64,000 bases of DNA from Aurantimonas sp. Leaf443 (lineage in GTDB: Bacteria; Pseudomonadota; Alphaproteobacteria; Rhizobiales; Rhizobiaceae), in NCBI RefSeq assembly GCF_001425575.1, contig NZ_LMRD01000002.1, forward strand, positions 76,191 to 140,190, in the 5' to 3' direction. Made by a program: the position numbers and the translations under genes. The notes under the pieces are model-generated. The model worked only from the letters and a program-made list of their open reading frames with translations. It did no database searches and was not told the origin of the DNA. Below, one piece after another: positions 43,513-52,408 of this stretch. Within the stretch, counting starts at the first letter, position 1; every line of letters begins with the position of its first letter.

Positions 43513-43717
43513 GGCGGCTCCCGGATCGGCGGCGCGGCCGACGAAGCGTCCGACGAACGCGCTGCCCTAGCACAGGACCGGCGCCGCGCACGAGGTGCCG
43601 CTCCGGCTGCCGGGGCCGCGGGACGCTGCCGGGCGCCCGGCTCAGGTGGCGACCCGCCGCGACCCCGGCAAGAGGCGCGGGACGGGCGGCGACCGTGGCG
43701 CGGGGACCCCGCGCACG

Positions 43718-43754
43718 AAAAAGGGGCGGCGGCGCCCGATCGCGCCCCGCCCCC
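43718..43754 (-). terminator. Intrinsic terminator after dps
   Basis: On the minus strand a GC-rich imperfect hairpin (plus 43723-43754, inner pairing GGCGC/GCGCC) is followed by five Ts (plus-strand A-run 43718-43722). It begins about 20 bases past the dps stop. Confidence 0.7.
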
Positions 43755-43776
43755 TCGTTTCCGTCGATCGGAACCC

Positions 43777-44283
43777 TCAGGCCTGGAAATGACTCTCCAG
43801 GAAGTAGAGCGACTTGTCGAGCGCGCGGCCGACTTCGGTGAGGAGATCCTCGGTCAGCGGATCGCCGGCCTCGGACACTTCCTCGATGTCCTTCTCGACC
43901 TCGGCGCCCCAGCGGGCGTAGCTGTCGGCGAGGCGACGCAGATGGTCCTCGGACTTCACGAGGTCGAGCGGATAGGGATCCAGAACCGAATTCTCGGTCG
44001 CGGCCTGCACCGTGCCCTGCGCCTGGCCGCCGAGGGCGGTGAGACGCTCGGCGATCGTGTCGACATATTCTTCGGTCACTTCGTGCAGCTCGTCGAAGAG
44101 CTTGTGCACGGCGATGAAGTTCATGCCCTTGACGTTCCAGTGGGCTTGCTTGGTCTGGTAGGTGATGTCCACCGCCGTGCCGAGATGCTTCTGCAGAATC
44201 TGCACCATCGCGCCACGGATATTCTCCGAGATCGGGTTCTTGCTGGCATGCAGCTTCGGCTGGGCGTTGCCGTTCTTGGCCAT
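43777..44283 (-). CDS. dps: Dps-family DNA protection/ferritin-like protein
   Basis: Mini-ferritin (168 residues) that stores iron and protects DNA in starvation and oxidative stress. Ferroxidase ligands are visible: QAHWNVKG near residue 47 and FDELHEVTEEYVDTIAERL near residues 63-81, contributed across the dimer. The N-terminal 20 residues are Lys/Asn-rich, a feature linked to DNA binding in some Dps proteins. It is monocistronic with its own terminator. Confidence 0.94.
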   Translation of the reverse strand: MAKNGNAQPKLHASKNPISENIRGAMVQILQKHLGTAVDITYQTKQAHWNVKGMNFIAVHKLFDELHEVTEEYVDTIAERLTALGGQAQGTVQAATENSVLDPYPLDLVKSEDHLRRLADSYARWGAEVEKDIEEVSEAGDPLTEDLLTEVGRALDKSLYFLESHFQA

Positions 44284-44477
44284 CGGGATCGTCCTTGTCC
44301 ACGTCAGACGGGCGCGTCGGGAAGGGGCGCGCTGCTCGTCTCTCGGTCGGATAAGTCCATCGCCCGGACGATCGTTCCCTCGGCCTCACGGGCCAAGCTG
44401 TCGCAGGCCGGCGCTGTGGCCGCGATGCCACAGGGGTCCGGCGCGGAAGGACATGTCTTCCCGGCCGGGCTGGCGCC

Positions 44478-45077
44478 TCAGCTCGATGCGCCCTTGATGC
44501 CCTTGTAGGCCTTGGCGCCCCAGACCTTCTCCACGGTCGCGTTCCGTCCGCAGGCGGTGCGGTAGTAGCGGTACTTGATCGGGTTCTTGACGTAGTAGTC
44601 CTGATGGTAGCCCTCGGCGACCGTGAAGGCGGAAGCCTTGAGGACCGGGGTCGCGACCGTGCCGAGGTCCTTGGCGACCGCGGCCTTGGAGGCGTTGGCG
44701 GCCTTGGCCTGCCCGTCGTTCAGCGCGAAGATCGCCGTGCGGTAGGAGGGGCCCCGGTCGCAGAACTGGCCGCCCGCGTCGGTCGGGTCGACCGAGTGCC
44801 AGAAGACGGTGAGGAGCTGGTCGTAGCTCACCTGCGCCGGATCGTAGGTGATGCGCACCGCCTCGTAGGACCCGGGATGATTCTCGTAGGTCGGGTTCGC
44901 GATCGAGCCGCCGATATAGCCGGAGGTCGTGTCGAGGACGCCCTTCACGTGGTCGAAGTCGCTCTCCACGCACCAGAAGCAGCCGCCGGCGAAGATGGCG
45001 GTCGCCTTCTCGGCGGCGGGCGCGGCGCCGGGCAGCGCGAGGAGGAGGGCGAGGGCGGCGGGGGCGAGAAATCGCAT
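44478..45077 (-). CDS. msrA: Peptide-methionine (S)-S-oxide reductase, exported form
   Basis: Methionine sulfoxide reductase A (199 residues). The catalytic cysteine is in AGGCFWCVE near residue 33. GVLDTTSGYIGGSIANPTYE follows, and the later YHQDYYVKNPIKYRYYR completes the MsrA pattern. A Sec-type signal (RFLAPAALALLLALPGAAPAA) precedes the domain, so repair probably occurs in the periplasm. The resolving cysteine may be the one in YRTACGRN. Dps next door fits an oxidative-stress theme, but the two genes have separate transcription signals. Confidence 0.93.
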   Translation of the reverse strand: MRFLAPAALALLLALPGAAPAAEKATAIFAGGCFWCVESDFDHVKGVLDTTSGYIGGSIANPTYENHPGSYEAVRITYDPAQVSYDQLLTVFWHSVDPTDAGGQFCDRGPSYRTAIFALNDGQAKAANASKAAVAKDLGTVATPVLKASAFTVAEGYHQDYYVKNPIKYRYYRTACGRNATVEKVWGAKAYKGIKGASS

Positions 45078-45149
45078 CGGGCAGCGTCCGGACTGGTGTG
45101 GATCGGTTCCATTGGCATGCCGGCGGGTGCGGCCGGCAAGACAAGGTTC

Positions 45150-45175
45150 GGTGAAGCCGGCCCTTCGGCTTCACC
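45150..45175 (-). terminator. Hairpin after the GlcG-like gene
   Basis: A perfect 10-base stem GGTGAAGCCG (45150-45159) and CGGCTTCACC (45166-45175) has a 6-base loop and lies 19 bases past the stop of the GlcG-like gene. Only a broken T-rich tail follows on the minus strand, so termination would be partial. Confidence 0.5.
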
Positions 45176-45193
45176 CCCCGCGATCCAAATCTC

Positions 45194-45625
45194 TCAGCCG
45201 GCGTCGGCGACGAGCCCGGCGGCCTCGATGCCGGCGATGGCCGCGATCTCGTCGTTGTCGGACGTGTCGCCGGTGATGCCGACGGCGCCCAGGATGCGAC
45301 CGCCGGCGCTCTCGCGCACGAGCACGCCGCCGGGCACCGGCACGAGCGAGCCGTTGCACAGGGCGTTCATCGACTGGATGAAATAGGGCTGCTCGGTGGC
45401 GCGCTTGAAGATGGCGCGCGACCCCATGCCGAGCGCCAGCGCGCCGTTGGCCTTGCCGATGGCGATGTCCGGGCGAAGGCGCGAGGCGCCGTCCTGGCGC
45501 TCCAGCGCGACGGGCACGGCGCCGGCGTCGAGGACGACGACGGTGAGCGGCTTGAACCCGTGCTCGCCGGCCGCCTTCAGCGCGGCGGCCAGGATGGTGC
45601 GGGCGGTTTCGAGCGTGATCGACAT
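45194..45625 (-). CDS. GlcG/HbpS-family haem-degrading-like protein
   Basis: Small protein of the GlcG/HbpS (DUF336) family, 143 residues. It begins MSITLETARTILAAALKAAG and contains LTVVVLDAGAVPVALERQDG near residue 28, then FIQSMNALCNGSLVPVPGG and ESAGGRILGAVGITGDTSDN. The family includes haem-binding HbpS and proteins in glycolate or propanediol loci; the ligand here is unknown. The ATG at 45625 has GGAGAGA upstream; an in-frame extension to 45691 lacks conservation. It lies 34 bases after the Hsp70 homologue, possibly in one transcript. Confidence 0.8.
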   Translation of the reverse strand: MSITLETARTILAAALKAAGEHGFKPLTVVVLDAGAVPVALERQDGASRLRPDIAIGKANGALALGMGSRAIFKRATEQPYFIQSMNALCNGSLVPVPGGVLVRESAGGRILGAVGITGDTSDNDEIAAIAGIEAAGLVADAG

Positions 45626-45659
45626 CGGGGTCTCTCCTTTTGGCGGCGTTCCCCCGGCC

Positions 45660-46931
45660 TTACGAGAAGCGGCGCGCGGCGTCCACCGCAAGTCCGAGCC
45701 CCACGGCGCCGAAGGCGTCGGCCTGCGCGATGCGGGCGGCGCCGAAGCGCGAGCGCACCGCCGTCTGCACCGCCGGGATCGCCGTCGAGCCGCCGGTCAG
45801 GATCACGAGGTCGACCTCGTCCGCCTCGACGCCCGCCACGGCGAGCGCCTCGTCGAGGCTGGCGCCGATGCGCGCGACGAGATCGCTCGTGGCCGCCTCG
45901 AAACCCGCCCGCGTGACGGGGTGGCGCAGGTGGAAGCCCGGCTCCTTGAGGTCCACCACCGCGCTCTCCTCGTGCGTCAGCGCGATCTTGGCCGCTTCCA
46001 CCGCGCCCGCGAGCCGGTGGCCGGAGCGGTGCTTCAGGAGCGTCTCGAAGCGCGCGAGACGGGCGGGCTCGGCGGCCTCCTTGCGCAGCGCCTCCACGTC
46101 GCGGAGGTTCTTCTGCGTGTAGAGGAAGTTGACGCGGTGCCAGGTCGCCATGTCGTTGAAATACCAGACGGGGAGGTGGCGCTTGCCGTCCGCCGTCATC
46201 GTGCCGAGGCCGAATTCGGGCATGATCTCGGCGATCGACAGCTGCCGGTCGAAATCCGTGCCGCCGACATGCACGCCCGTGGAGGCGAGGATGTCGTCCC
46301 GCCGGTCCGAGCGCTTCGCGCGCTCGGGCGAGAGGCGCAGCAGCGAGAAGTCGGACGTGCCGCCGCCGATATCGACAACGAGGGCGAGGCTCTCCGCGCT
46401 CACCTGCGCCTCGAAATAGAGCGCGGCCGCCACCGGCTCGTACTGGAACTCGACGTGACGGAACCCTTGGGCCTTCGCCGCCTCGGCGAGCTGGTCCTCG
46501 GCGGTGCGGTCGGCGGCCTCGTCCTCGTCGATGAAGTGCACGGGGCGGCCGAGCACGATCGAGGGCGGAATCTCGCCGAGCTCGGCCTCGAGCTTGACCG
46601 TGAGATTCTGCAGGAAGCGGCCGATGAGCTGGGTGAAGGACAGGCGCTCGCGGCCGACCTGCGTCGTCTCCTTCATCAGGCTGGTGCCCAGGATGGATTT
46701 CAGCGCCCGCATGAAGCGCCCCTCGGCGCCGTCGACATATTCGAACACGGCCTGCCGGCCGAAATAGGTGCGCCCGTCCTCCAGGCTGAAGAACAGCGCC
46801 GAGGGGATCGTGCCATGCGTGCCCTCCACCGGCAGGAGGCGCGGGGCGCCGCCGGCCGTGCCGAGCGCCGGCGCGAGGGCGAGGGTCGAATTGGTCGTGC
46901 CGAAGTCGAGGCCGGGATAGAGGCTCGGCAT
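45660..46931 (-). CDS. Hsp70 family protein, YegD-like
   Basis: Actin-fold ATPase related to DnaK but lacking the substrate-binding domain (423 residues). Phosphate 1 is GLDFGTTNSTLAL near residue 6, and phosphate 2 is VVDIGGGTSDFSLL near 205. The adenosine-region ILTGGSTAIPAVQ follows near 375. Similar stand-alone proteins are labelled YegD; their role is unclear. I selected the ATG at 46931 because conservation starts at MPSLYPG; ATGs at 46955 and 47015 are possible. It lies next to a GlcG-like gene. Confidence 0.85.
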   Translation of the reverse strand: MPSLYPGLDFGTTNSTLALAPALGTAGGAPRLLPVEGTHGTIPSALFFSLEDGRTYFGRQAVFEYVDGAEGRFMRALKSILGTSLMKETTQVGRERLSFTQLIGRFLQNLTVKLEAELGEIPPSIVLGRPVHFIDEDEAADRTAEDQLAEAAKAQGFRHVEFQYEPVAAALYFEAQVSAESLALVVDIGGGTSDFSLLRLSPERAKRSDRRDDILASTGVHVGGTDFDRQLSIAEIMPEFGLGTMTADGKRHLPVWYFNDMATWHRVNFLYTQKNLRDVEALRKEAAEPARLARFETLLKHRSGHRLAGAVEAAKIALTHEESAVVDLKEPGFHLRHPVTRAGFEAATSDLVARIGASLDEALAVAGVEADEVDLVILTGGSTAIPAVQTAVRSRFGAARIAQADAFGAVGLGLAVDAARRFS

Positions 46932-47248
46932 GGGAAAGGCTCGCACAGGCTGCATCCGGGCGCGTCTCGGCGGGCGAGGCGGCGCGCGGGGAAGGGGTCG
47001 GTCCGGCCGGAGCATCGGACGACGAATGGGCGCCGGCGGAACCGGGTCCTAGGGGGCGCTCGATGCTCTCAGGCGGGCGGCCCGTCTAGCGCACCGCCGA
47101 TGCGAAGGAAAGACTGCGCGCGGGAAGGGGGACGCGGCCGGCATGCGAGCCATGCGTGCGGCGCAGTGCCTCGCTTGTCCGACCGTCCGCCCCACATTTC
47201 AGCCACAGGACGGTTGCAGTCTCCGGGCAGCAACGGAAGGAGGCGCGC
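46932..47248. other. Divergent intergenic region with no recognised feature
   Basis: This 317-base gap separates the Hsp70 homologue (minus) from a small membrane protein gene (plus). I see no conserved reading frame, strong promoter pair or hairpin with a T-run. A ribosome-binding GGAAGGAGG at 47235-47243 belongs to the plus-strand gene. Confidence 0.4.
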
Positions 47249-47416
47249 ATGGACCGCCGGAGCCTGAAGATCCTCGTCTGGGTGATCGCCCCCGCCATCG
47301 CCTGGTCCTCGCTGGCCTACACGGCGCGCCATCCGATCAAGCAGGCGGCCTTCGAGGTGAAGCACGTCATCAAGTCGATCCGCAACGACCTGCGCGGGGA
47401 TGTGCGGCTGGGGTGA
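47249..47416 (+). CDS. Small single-helix membrane protein
   Basis: Putative protein of 55 residues with MDRRSLKILVWVIAPAIAWS and one hydrophobic helix at about residues 8-25, followed by a basic, soluble tail (HPIKQAAFEVKHVIKSIRND). The support is a strong GGAAGGAGG 5-6 bases upstream of the ATG, and a plausible membrane topology. I do not recognise a family. It is isolated between divergent or convergent genes and could be a small stress or regulatory peptide; that is a guess. Confidence 0.5.
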   Translation: MDRRSLKILVWVIAPAIAWSSLAYTARHPIKQAAFEVKHVIKSIRNDLRGDVRLG

Positions 47417-47518
47417 GGGCGGCGTGCGGGACTGCGGGCGGCGCTGTTCGAAACGCGTCGACAGACTTAAGCCGACCGCGGCGCTTCGCCAACGCCGATC
47501 GACCTTGGCTGAAGCGTG

Positions 47519-47543
47519 AATGACCGGTGCCGAGCCGGTCATT
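47519..47543. repeat. Perfect inverted repeat downstream of the DUF2283 gene
   Basis: AATGACCGG (47519-47527) and CCGGTCATT (47535-47543) form a perfect 9-base stem with a 7-base loop. It lies 38 bases past the DUF2283 stop codon. No T-run follows on either strand, so it is a weak terminator at best. Confidence 0.45.
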
Positions 47544-47580
47544 CTACAGCGATTTCGGCCGGCTCCACTGCTGCGTCCCG

Positions 47581-47793
47581 CTATTGCGCGGCGTTCGCGT
47601 CCGGTAGAGACGGGAGCGGGGCCTGTTGCCAGGCGCCCGGTGCGAGAACCGTGCTCGCGCAGGTGATCTCGATCCCGAGAACACGGCCTTGCGCATCGAC
47701 GTCGTAGACGAAGGGGCCGGCTTCCTCGGTGCGGTCGAACTTTCCCTTGCCGACATAGAGATAGACGGCGTCGGCCTCGGGGTCGTAGGTCAT
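47581..47793 (-). CDS. DUF2283 domain protein, second gene of TA-like pair
   Basis: Small protein of 70 residues matching the DUF2283 pattern: MTYDPEADAVYLYVGKGKFD at the N-terminus, then GPFVYDVDAQGRVLGIEI. The last 20 residues (from STVLAPGAWQQ) are Pro/Ala-rich. Proteins of this family commonly follow a DUF4258 gene in small two-gene modules that behave like toxin-antitoxin pairs, though function is mostly unproven. The ATG overlaps the end of the upstream DUF4258 reading frame as ATGA, so translation is probably coupled. Confidence 0.75.
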   Translation of the reverse strand: MTYDPEADAVYLYVGKGKFDRTEEAGPFVYDVDAQGRVLGIEITCASTVLAPGAWQQAPLPSLPDANAAQ

Positions 47794-48044
47794 GTCGGGC
47801 GCCTCGCGTTTCGGTCGAACGTGGCGGTGACGATGCGGATCGTCGAGTCCGTCTCCACGCATACCACGCGCACGATGCGGCAGCCAAATTCGGGGATCGG
47901 CCGAAATCGTCTCACGAGGTCGGGGTCGGCCGGCTCGGGTTCCTGCTAGAGCGGGTCGCGGGCGGTGCGCTTGACCCAGGCGACGGAGATCGCGCGCTCG
48001 ACGATCGTGGCGGCGGCGTGACGGGTCAGGACGAGCGATTTCAT
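47790..48044 (-). pseudogene. DUF4258 gene interrupted by an amber codon
   Basis: The minus frame starts MKSLVLTRHAAATIVERAIS and continues WVKRTARDPL, then hits TAG at 47948-47946. In the same frame it continues QEPEPADPDLVRRFRPIPEF, GCRIVRVVCVETDSTIRIVT and ATFDRNARRPT up to a TGA. Both halves fit DUF4258 (N-terminal HA and R residues, C-terminal RIVTAxFDR). The frame is otherwise 84 codons without indels, so a single substitution (or a sequencing error) disables it. The coupled DUF2283 gene remains intact. Confidence 0.72.
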
Positions 48045-48225
48045 CGGCAGGCTCCGGCGTCGCCGGCCGCGCGCCGCCGTCGCCGACCAGGCATTTCGTG
48101 TCGGACGGTCGGCCCGAAGCGGACGCATGTCGGCGGGCCGCAACGCCGCCGCGAGCTTGGCCGCGAAGCGCACACGGTAGACACAAAGAGGTCCGCCGTG
48201 TGCGCTGATCCGAACGCAAGGGATC

Positions 48226-50040
48226 TCAGCTGTCCATCTTCAGCGCCGCGATGAAGGCTTCCTGCGGGATCTCCACCTTGCCGAACTGGCGCATGCGCTT
48301 CTTGCCCTCCTTCTGCTTGTCGAGGAGCTTGCGCTTGCGCGTGGCGTCGCCGCCGTAGCACTTGGCCGTCACGTCCTTGCGCAGCGCCGAGATGGTCTCG
48401 CGGGCGACGACCTTGCCGCCGATCGCCGCCTGGACGGGGATCTTGAAGAGGTGGTTGGGGATCAGTTCTTTCAGCTTCTCGCACATCTGCCGGCCGCGCT
48501 TCTCGGCCTGGTTGCGATGGACGAGCATCGACAGCGCGTCCACCGGCTCGGCGTTGACGAGGATGGAGAGCTTCACGAGATCGCCCTCGCGATAGTCGAT
48601 CAGCGAGTAGTCGAAGGAGGCATAGCCCTTGGAGATCGACTTCAGCCGGTCGTAGAAGTCGAAGACGACCTCGTTCAGCGGCAGTTCGTAGGTGACCATG
48701 GCGCGCTTGCCGACATAGGACAGGTCCACCTGGATGCCGCGCCGCTCCTGGCACAGCGTCAGGATGTTGCCGAGATAGTCGTCCGGCGTCAGGATCGTCG
48801 CCTTGATCCAGGGCTCGTTGATCTGCTCGATCTTGACGACGTCCGGCATGTCGGACGGATTGTGCAGCTGGATCGTCGAGCCGTCCGTCAGCACGATGTC
48901 GTAGACGACGGAGGGCGCCGTCGCGATGAGGTCGAGGTCGAACTCGCGGCTGAGGCGCTCCTGGATGATCTCCAGATGCAGGAGGCCGAGGAAGCCGCAG
49001 CGGAAGCCGAAGCCGAGCGCGGCCGAGGATTCCATCTCGAAGGAGAAGCTCGCGTCGTTCAGGCGCAGCTTGCCCATGGCGGCGCGCAGATCGTCGAAAT
49101 CGGCCGCGTCGACCGGGAAGAGGCCGCAGAAGACGACGGGCTGGGCGGGCTTGAAGCCCGGCAGCATCTGCGAGGTCGGGCGCTTGTCCTCGGTGATCGT
49201 GTCGCCGACGCGCGTGTCCGCCACTTCCTTGATGGAGGCGGTGATGAAGCCGAGCTCGCCGGGGCCGAGCGCGTCCATCTGCACCATCTTCGGGGTGAAG
49301 ACGCCGACCCGGTCGACCGGGTACTTGGCGTCCGTGCCCATCATGCGGATGACCTGGCCCTTCTTCAGCTCGCCGTCGATGACGCGCACGAGGACGACGA
49401 CGCCGAGATAGGCGTCGTACCACGAGTCCACGAGCATGGCCTTCAGGGGCGCCTTGGCGTCGCCGTGCGAGGGCGGTGGCAGGCGGTGGACGATGGCTTC
49501 CAGCACCTCCTCGATGCCGATGCCGGACTTGGCCGAGATCATCACCGCTTCGGACGCGTCGATGCCGATCACCTCCTCGATCTGCTCCTTCACCTTGTCG
49601 GGCTCGGCGGCGGGCAGGTCGATCTTGTTGAGGACGGGGACGATGTCGAGCTCGTTGTCGATGGCGAGATAGACATTGGCGAGCGTCTGCGCCTCCACGC
49701 CCTGCGCCGCGTCCACCACGAGCAGCGCGCCCTCGCAGGCCGAGAGCGAGCGCGAGACCTCGTAGGCGAAGTCCACGTGGCCGGGCGTGTCGATGAGGTT
49801 GAGGACGTAGTCCTCGCCGTTGCGGGCGCGGTAGGAGAGGCGCACGGTCTGCGCCTTGATGGTGATGCCGCGCTCGCGCTCGATCTCCATATTGTCGAGC
49901 ACCTGCTCCTTGCCGGCCATCTCGCGCGCGTCGAGCCCGCCGGTCGTCTGGATGAGGCGGTCGGCCAGCGTCGACTTCCCGTGGTCGATATGGGCGACGA
50001 TCGAGAAGTTGCGGATATGGGAGAGGGGCGTGGTGCTCAT
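48226..50040 (-). CDS. lepA: Elongation factor 4 (LepA)
   Basis: Translational GTPase that back-translocates stalled ribosomes (604 residues). G1 is AHIDHGKST near residue 16, G3 DTPGHVDF near 83 and G4 NKID near 136. Domains II-V follow, and the C-terminal LepA-specific domain contains [20 protein letters not shown] near residue 570. Length matches family members (about 600). It has no close operon partner; the 3' end lies near the DUF4258 pair. Confidence 0.98.
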   Translation of the reverse strand: MSTTPLSHIRNFSIVAHIDHGKSTLADRLIQTTGGLDAREMAGKEQVLDNMEIERERGITIKAQTVRLSYRARNGEDYVLNLIDTPGHVDFAYEVSRSLSACEGALLVVDAAQGVEAQTLANVYLAIDNELDIVPVLNKIDLPAAEPDKVKEQIEEVIGIDASEAVMISAKSGIGIEEVLEAIVHRLPPPSHGDAKAPLKAMLVDSWYDAYLGVVVLVRVIDGELKKGQVIRMMGTDAKYPVDRVGVFTPKMVQMDALGPGELGFITASIKEVADTRVGDTITEDKRPTSQMLPGFKPAQPVVFCGLFPVDAADFDDLRAAMGKLRLNDASFSFEMESSAALGFGFRCGFLGLLHLEIIQERLSREFDLDLIATAPSVVYDIVLTDGSTIQLHNPSDMPDVVKIEQINEPWIKATILTPDDYLGNILTLCQERRGIQVDLSYVGKRAMVTYELPLNEVVFDFYDRLKSISKGYASFDYSLIDYREGDLVKLSILVNAEPVDALSMLVHRNQAEKRGRQMCEKLKELIPNHLFKIPVQAAIGGKVVARETISALRKDVTAKCYGGDATRKRKLLDKQKEGKKRMRQFGKVEIPQEAFIAALKMDS

Positions 50041-50100
50041 CGCCCGCCTATAGAGGCTCGCGGCCTTTCTTGGAAGCGTTCCGATGACGCGCGGGAGCCG

Positions 50101-51543
50101 TCAGGCCGTATGGTCGGGCATGGCGGCGAGGTGGTAGCCGAGGCGAAGGGCGAGCGCCACGATCGTCGTCGTCGGATTGGCCTCGCCGCTCGTCGGGAAG
50201 ACCGAGGACCCGCCGACGAAGAGGTTGCGCATGCCGTGGACGCGGCAGTCGGCGTCGACGACGGAGGTGGCCGGGTCCGTGCCCATGCGCGTGCCGCCCA
50301 TGTGGTGGTAGCCGGCCAGTTCCCCGTCGTCTGGATAGGCGCGGCCCTCCACCCAGTCGTCGATGCGCAGGCGCCCGATCTCGGCCGCCGCGATGGAGCG
50401 GCCGAAGAGGCGCAGGCCTTCGAGGAGGGTGCGGTGGTCGATCTCGGTCTTCTTCCAGTGCAGCTCGATGCGCGGCACGCCCGCCGCGTCCCGCTCGCCC
50501 GCCGAGAGCGCGACCCGGTTTTCCGCGTCCGGCGCCTGTTCCCAGCCCATCGAGACATAGGCGCCGCAGTTGAGATGCACGCTCGCGCGGCGCGCCAGCC
50601 ATTCGGCCGTCGCCGGCGCCACGCAGGCGAGGTCGGCCAGGCGCTTCTTCAGGCCCTGATAGGGCATGGGGATGAGGCGCGCGCCGAAATTGCCGATGGA
50701 GAGCCGCTCCATGGCCTGCGGCGAGGGCGAGAAGAAGGCCTCGCCGGCCGCGTCGAACTCGATCGTCTGCACGTCGTTCATCACCACGGAGGCGGCGATG
50801 AACTGGGGATGTTCCATCCAGTAGCGCCCCAGCGCCTTCGCGCGCGGCACCACGGCGCCGCCCGAGCGCTCGTGGCTCCAGAGGAGCAGGCGCGAATTCT
50901 CCAGGCCGCCGGTGCACAGGACGAAGCTCACGGCCTCGATGTCGGCCGCGGGCTCGCCCTGCGAGACGACGCGCGCGCCCGTCACCGCCGTGCCGTCGCC
51001 CAGAAGCTCGCTGGCATAGGTGTTGAGGACGAGCGCGATGCGCGGATCGCGCTGCAGGTCGACCCGGTACTTCTCGCCGAAGCGCACGGCCGGGCTCTTG
51101 ATGAGCTGGATCCAGTGCAGGTCCTCGGTGATCTCGCGATCGTCGGCGAAGGGCGGCAGGTCGAGGATGTCGTGCACCTCGCCGAGGAACGGGTCGATGT
51201 CGGCCCGCCGGATCGGCCAGCCGCTGCCGGGGATCCAGGCCCTGGGCAGGAAGTCCGACGCGTCGAGCACGCGGCACCAGCCGGCCCAGTGGTTGGAGCA
51301 GCCGCCGAGATAGCGAAGGCGCGCCACGTCCAGCGGGAAATAGGTGTCGCCGATCGTCTCGCCCTCGTAGAACGCCTGCGATTCCGCGGTGATCTCGTCC
51401 GAGCCGGCCTCCAGGACGGTCACGGGCACGCCCATCTTGGCGAGCGTGCGCGCGATGGTGATGCCGGCCGGACCGCTGCCGAGAATGCAGACGCGCGGGC
51501 GGAAGCCGGAGGCCTCGTAGTCCCGGGCCGAGCGGAAGATCAT
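50101..51543 (-). CDS. GMC-family oxidoreductase
   Basis: FAD-dependent GMC oxidoreductase (480 residues). The dinucleotide motif GSGPAG is near residue 22 in VCILGSGPAGITIARTLAKM. The GMC substrate domain is in the middle. The active-site C-terminus has GYHHMGGTRMG and GSSVFPTSGEANPTTTI. It differs clearly from BetA elsewhere in the window. Substrate unknown; related enzymes oxidise alcohols or sugars. The start overlaps the stop of a 57-residue Tat-signal protein as ATGA, suggesting a two-component dehydrogenase. Confidence 0.87.
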   Translation of the reverse strand: MIFRSARDYEASGFRPRVCILGSGPAGITIARTLAKMGVPVTVLEAGSDEITAESQAFYEGETIGDTYFPLDVARLRYLGGCSNHWAGWCRVLDASDFLPRAWIPGSGWPIRRADIDPFLGEVHDILDLPPFADDREITEDLHWIQLIKSPAVRFGEKYRVDLQRDPRIALVLNTYASELLGDGTAVTGARVVSQGEPAADIEAVSFVLCTGGLENSRLLLWSHERSGGAVVPRAKALGRYWMEHPQFIAASVVMNDVQTIEFDAAGEAFFSPSPQAMERLSIGNFGARLIPMPYQGLKKRLADLACVAPATAEWLARRASVHLNCGAYVSMGWEQAPDAENRVALSAGERDAAGVPRIELHWKKTEIDHRTLLEGLRLFGRSIAAAEIGRLRIDDWVEGRAYPDDGELAGYHHMGGTRMGTDPATSVVDADCRVHGMRNLFVGGSSVFPTSGEANPTTTIVALALRLGYHLAAMPDHTA

Positions 51544-51713
51544 CGCTCGCCCTCGACATCGCCGCGCTTCAGGATCCAGCCGTCGCGCTCGACGAAGTCC
51601 GCCGCGTTCACCCGCACGATCCGGGCGAAGGGCAGGGCGAGCACGGCGGCCGCCAGGCCCGCCAGGACCCTGCGGCGCCCGAGCCGGATGCCGGCGAGCG
51701 TTGAATGGAGCAT
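51540..51713 (-). CDS. Tiny Tat-signal protein paired with GMC oxidoreductase
   Basis: A 57-residue protein with an apparent twin-arginine signal: GIRLGRRRVLAGLAAAVLAL near residues 8-27, with consecutive Arg residues before a hydrophobic stretch and an ALPFARIVRVNA boundary. The remaining ~20 residues (ADFVERDGWILKRGDVEGER) are hydrophilic. The ATG follows AGAAGG. The stop overlaps the GMC start codon. It resembles the small Tat subunits that accompany some membrane-bound dehydrogenases, but is shorter than those I know. Function is inferred from position. Confidence 0.65.
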   Translation of the reverse strand: MLHSTLAGIRLGRRRVLAGLAAAVLALPFARIVRVNAADFVERDGWILKRGDVEGER

Positions 51714-51943
51714 CGTCGTTCGACCTTCTCGCAAAAGACGCGCATGTGAGCCAAGGCCTAGCACCGAAGGCGCAAACGTCCGGTGCACGGGAAGGGTTAA
51801 GCGTCGGACAACCCCATGGCGACGAGGGCTGCGAAGCGCGAGCCTCGGCGGGCACCCGGCAGGCAGGCGCCGGACCGCATGCGCGCCCTTGCGCGGCGCG
51901 GCGCGGCGGGCATGATGGGAAGAACGACCCGGCGGAGGACGGC

Positions 51944-52408
51944 ATGGGCATGGAGATCGAGCGCCGCTTCCTCGTGGCGGACGAGACATGGCGCGCGTGC
52001 GCGACCGGGGCGCAGGCGATCCGCCAGTTCTATCTCGTGGCCGCGCCCGACCGGACGCTGCGCGTGCGCGTCGTGGACGGCGCGCGCGCCGTGCTCACGC
52101 TGAAGGCGGGCGCGGGGCTCTCCCGCCACGAGTTCGAATATCCGATCCCGCTGGAGGACGCGGCCGCGCTGGAGCCCCTGCGGGTCGGGGCGGTCCTTCT
52201 GAAGACGCGCCACCGCGTCCCGCTCGGAGCCCTGACGGTCGAGATCGACGTCTACGAGGGCGCGCTCGCCGGCCTCGTCGTCGCCGAGATCGAGCTTGCG
52301 CAGGAGGCCACCGCCTTCGAGACGCCCGCCTATCTGGGCGCTGAGATCACCGGCGACGGGCGCTATTCCAATGCGCAGCTTGCGCTGAGCGGCGCGGCGC
52401 CCAGATGA
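51944..52408 (+). CDS. CYTH domain protein
   Basis: Triphosphate-tunnel-type CYTH protein (154 residues), the family that includes inorganic triphosphatases and thiamine triphosphatase. The N-terminal signature reads E4-I-E6-R-R8-F, where most members have ExExK. Later charged positions fit tunnel strands (LRVRVVDGARAVLTLK, LLKTRHRVPLG, TVEIDVYEG). The ATG at 51944 has GGAGGAC 5 bases upstream; an ATG two codons later is possible. It overlaps the CHAD gene, and such pairs are linked to polyphosphate or triphosphate metabolism. Confidence 0.85.
   Translation: MGMEIERRFLVADETWRACATGAQAIRQFYLVAAPDRTLRVRVVDGARAVLTLKAGAGLSRHEFEYPIPLEDAAALEPLRVGAVLLKTRHRVPLGALTVEIDVYEGALAGLVVAEIELAQEATAFETPAYLGAEITGDGRYSNAQLALSGAAPR

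Noticed and set aside
41023..44508. Open plus-strand frame of over 1100 codons
   Set aside because: It is antisense to priA, dps and a membrane protein gene; no domain is recognisable and codon bias is that of the opposite strand.
48451..51915. Open plus-strand frame of over 1100 codons
   Set aside because: It is antisense to lepA and the GMC gene, with His/Asp/Val-rich nonsense translation.
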